DNA of 64,000 bases, from NCBI RefSeq assembly GCF_029906345.1, contig NZ_JARYGY010000001.1, positions 408,851 to 472,850 on the forward strand, read 5' to 3'. Positions 62,988 through 64,000 of this stretch are shown here, piece by piece; the stretch's first letter is position 1; the number at the start of each line of letters is the position of its first letter. The notes below the pieces were generated by a model. It did not search any database, was not told the DNA's origin, and was given only the letters and a program-made list of their open reading frames with translations. The stretch comes from Aquimarina mycalae. Its GTDB lineage: Bacteria; Bacteroidota; Bacteroidia; Flavobacteriales; Flavobacteriaceae. The position numbers and the translations under genes are program-made.

Positions 62988-63767
62988 ATGAAATGTTCAA
63001 TTTTAAGCTATCTATTTTGTTGCTGTATCCTCATTTCAATTGTTTCTTGTAAGAGTGGTCTAGACACTAGAGGATCTTCTGACTATAAGAGTAGTATCAA
63101 CTCAGACTCTTTTACATCCATACCCTTAACTCCTGGAAATATAATTAGTACGATTAAGGTTGAAGATAATGAATCAGAGTGGAAATACGATTTAACTATT
63201 CCGAAAATTAAGGAAGGATCAAAAGTTCCATTATTTATTGTTCTTCATGGAGGTGTTGGAAGTAAAAACTACACAAAATTTAGTGATTGCCTTGTTGTTC
63301 CTGGTCTTAAAGATGCTGGAGGTTTTATTTTTAGTCCTTCTGGAGCTTGGCGCACATGGACTTTAGATCATTTAGAAAAACGAATACTCGATTTTATTGA
63401 TCTTGCAAAAAAACATTGGCCAATCGATCCCAATAAAGTTGTTTTAGTTGGATATAGTAATGGAGCATTGGCAGGATGGCAATATGCCAAAGATTACCCA
63501 AATGTTTTCTCTGCCATGATATTAATGGGTTCTAATTGTAAAGTAGATGAAAAATTAGATGTACCTATTTATGTCATTCAAGGAACTAAGGATCGATTCT
63601 TTCCTATTAAAAAAGCTAGAAAACGTATTGCTGAAGCAAAAAAATTAGGTTGCGACATCACTTTCATAGAAGCCGAAGGAAACACACACATTAAGGCATG
63701 TGAATATAAAGAAATACTAAAAACAAGTATTCCTTGGATGGAAAACAAAGTTTGGAAAACCAAATAG
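62988..63767 (+). CDS. Lipoprotein alpha/beta hydrolase (esterase-like)
   Basis: A 259-residue lipoprotein (lipobox SIVSC, Cys21) with an alpha/beta-hydrolase core: the oxyanion region LFIVLHGGVG, nucleophile elbow GYSNGA, the Asp-bearing QGTKDRFFP and a catalytic His in EAEGNTHIKAC. It resembles the feruloyl-esterase/PHB-depolymerase-like group. The substrate is unknown. A hairpin terminator follows (63768-63796). Confidence 0.86.
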   Translation: MKCSILSYLFCCCILISIVSCKSGLDTRGSSDYKSSINSDSFTSIPLTPGNIISTIKVEDNESEWKYDLTIPKIKEGSKVPLFIVLHGGVGSKNYTKFSDCLVVPGLKDAGGFIFSPSGAWRTWTLDHLEKRILDFIDLAKKHWPIDPNKVVLVGYSNGALAGWQYAKDYPNVFSAMILMGSNCKVDEKLDVPIYVIQGTKDRFFPIKKARKRIAEAKKLGCDITFIEAEGNTHIKACEYKEILKTSIPWMENKVWKTK

Positions 63768-63796
63768 CATACTTATTTAAAGAAGTATGTTTTTAA
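63768..63796 (+). terminator. Terminator of the lipoprotein hydrolase
   Basis: GCATACTT (63768-63775) and AAGTATGT (63784-63791) form a hairpin with one G-T pair and a following T-run, just past the stop codon. Confidence 0.65.
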
Positions 63797-63849
63797 TTTA
63801 TTTCTCTAAAGTTTTTGTAAATAAACAATGGTTATAGAACTCTTACCGA

Positions 63850-64000
63850 CTAGTTCTTAATAAATTTAAAACTACTTTTTTGCCTTCCTGAAATAAGTTG
63901 TCCTATATACAATCCTTGTGATAAGTTTCCGACATTAATATCTACGGTTGCTATCGCAGAAGGAATTTCTTCCTTATATACTAACTGTCCATTGATATCA
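63850..64000 (-). CDS. C-terminus of a T9SS type A sorting-domain protein (partial)
   Basis: The minus strand is open from the window edge to a TAG at 63852-63850. The visible C-terminus reads DINGQLVYKEEI, then VDINVGNLSQGLYIGQLISG and ends SSFKFIKN, a pattern typical of the last strands of the type IX secretion sorting domain (compare the VYFVSIKT-x-VIKRFIKK end of the repeat protein at 38563). The rest of the protein lies beyond the window. Confidence 0.85.
   Translation of the reverse strand, partial: DINGQLVYKEEIPSAIATVDINVGNLSQGLYIGQLISGRQKSSFKFIKN

Overview
The window looks like the chromosome of a marine-type flavobacterium (Bacteroidota, Flavobacteriaceae, possibly near Aquimarina). 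The grounds are the AT-rich DNA, promoters of the Bacteroidota form TTG-N19-TAnnTTTG, type IX secretion (T9SS) C-terminal sorting domains, many short lipoboxes, the DUF2339/DUF3999 pair and the DinB, VF530, YARHG and DUF922 families. The genus is inference. I saw no rRNA, tRNA, CRISPR array, transposase or phage structural gene.

Layout. 1-503 is the N-terminal part of a Crp/Fnr regulator. 730-10698 is the most interesting block: a minus-strand NAD/ADP-ribose gene set with nicotinamide phosphoribosyltransferase (nadV), a ten-gene run (divergent PRPP-synthetase homologue, deoxyribosyltransferase-like protein, NADAR, bacterial-type PARG, DUF4291, macrodomain, LOG-like protein, KptA, 2OG-Fe(II) oxygenase, PPP-type phosphoesterase) and an NrtR-type Nudix regulator. 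The three promoters (nadV, prs-like, nrtR) share an inverted repeat TTTGCGT-N7-ACGCAAA laid directly over their -7 elements, so the set is probably one NrtR regulon. It suggests a pathway that strips ADP-ribose from nucleic acids or proteins and returns it to NAD.

10812-17269 holds a beta-gamma-crystallin-like lipoprotein and two aconitases. 17884-24074 holds an LTxxQ-like protein, then GNAT, MoxR and three SurA/PpiC-type periplasmic folding genes in one operon. 24250-33144 holds mixed housekeeping genes (Skp/OmpH, guaB, PAP2, DinB, a yeast-like cytosine deaminase, PagL-like deacylase). 33162-38558 holds an overlapping hydrolase/ECF sigma/membrane-protein operon, cold-shock protein, VF530, DinB, YitT and NTF2-like genes.

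38563-42459 is a giant T9SS-secreted repeat protein whose reading frame carries an in-frame stop just after the signal peptide. Its core is six 246-bp units. 42753-49875 has a MORN/CNA-like protein, an ECF42 sigma factor with two YciI (DGPF) proteins, an SRPBCC protein, and a DUF2339/DUF3999 pair in which the DUF3999 gene is frameshifted at an A6 tract. 50110-53873 has a secreted caspase-like protein, a YARHG protein, an NTF2-like protein, an unlisted 47-residue Cys/Lys-rich small gene, ferritin and a DUF985 cupin. 53953-62853 has sucC, a LON-domain protein, lysA, SRPBCC, DUF3820, DUF922, a LysM/periplasmic-binding fusion and guaA. The window ends with a lipoprotein esterase and the C-terminus of another T9SS substrate.
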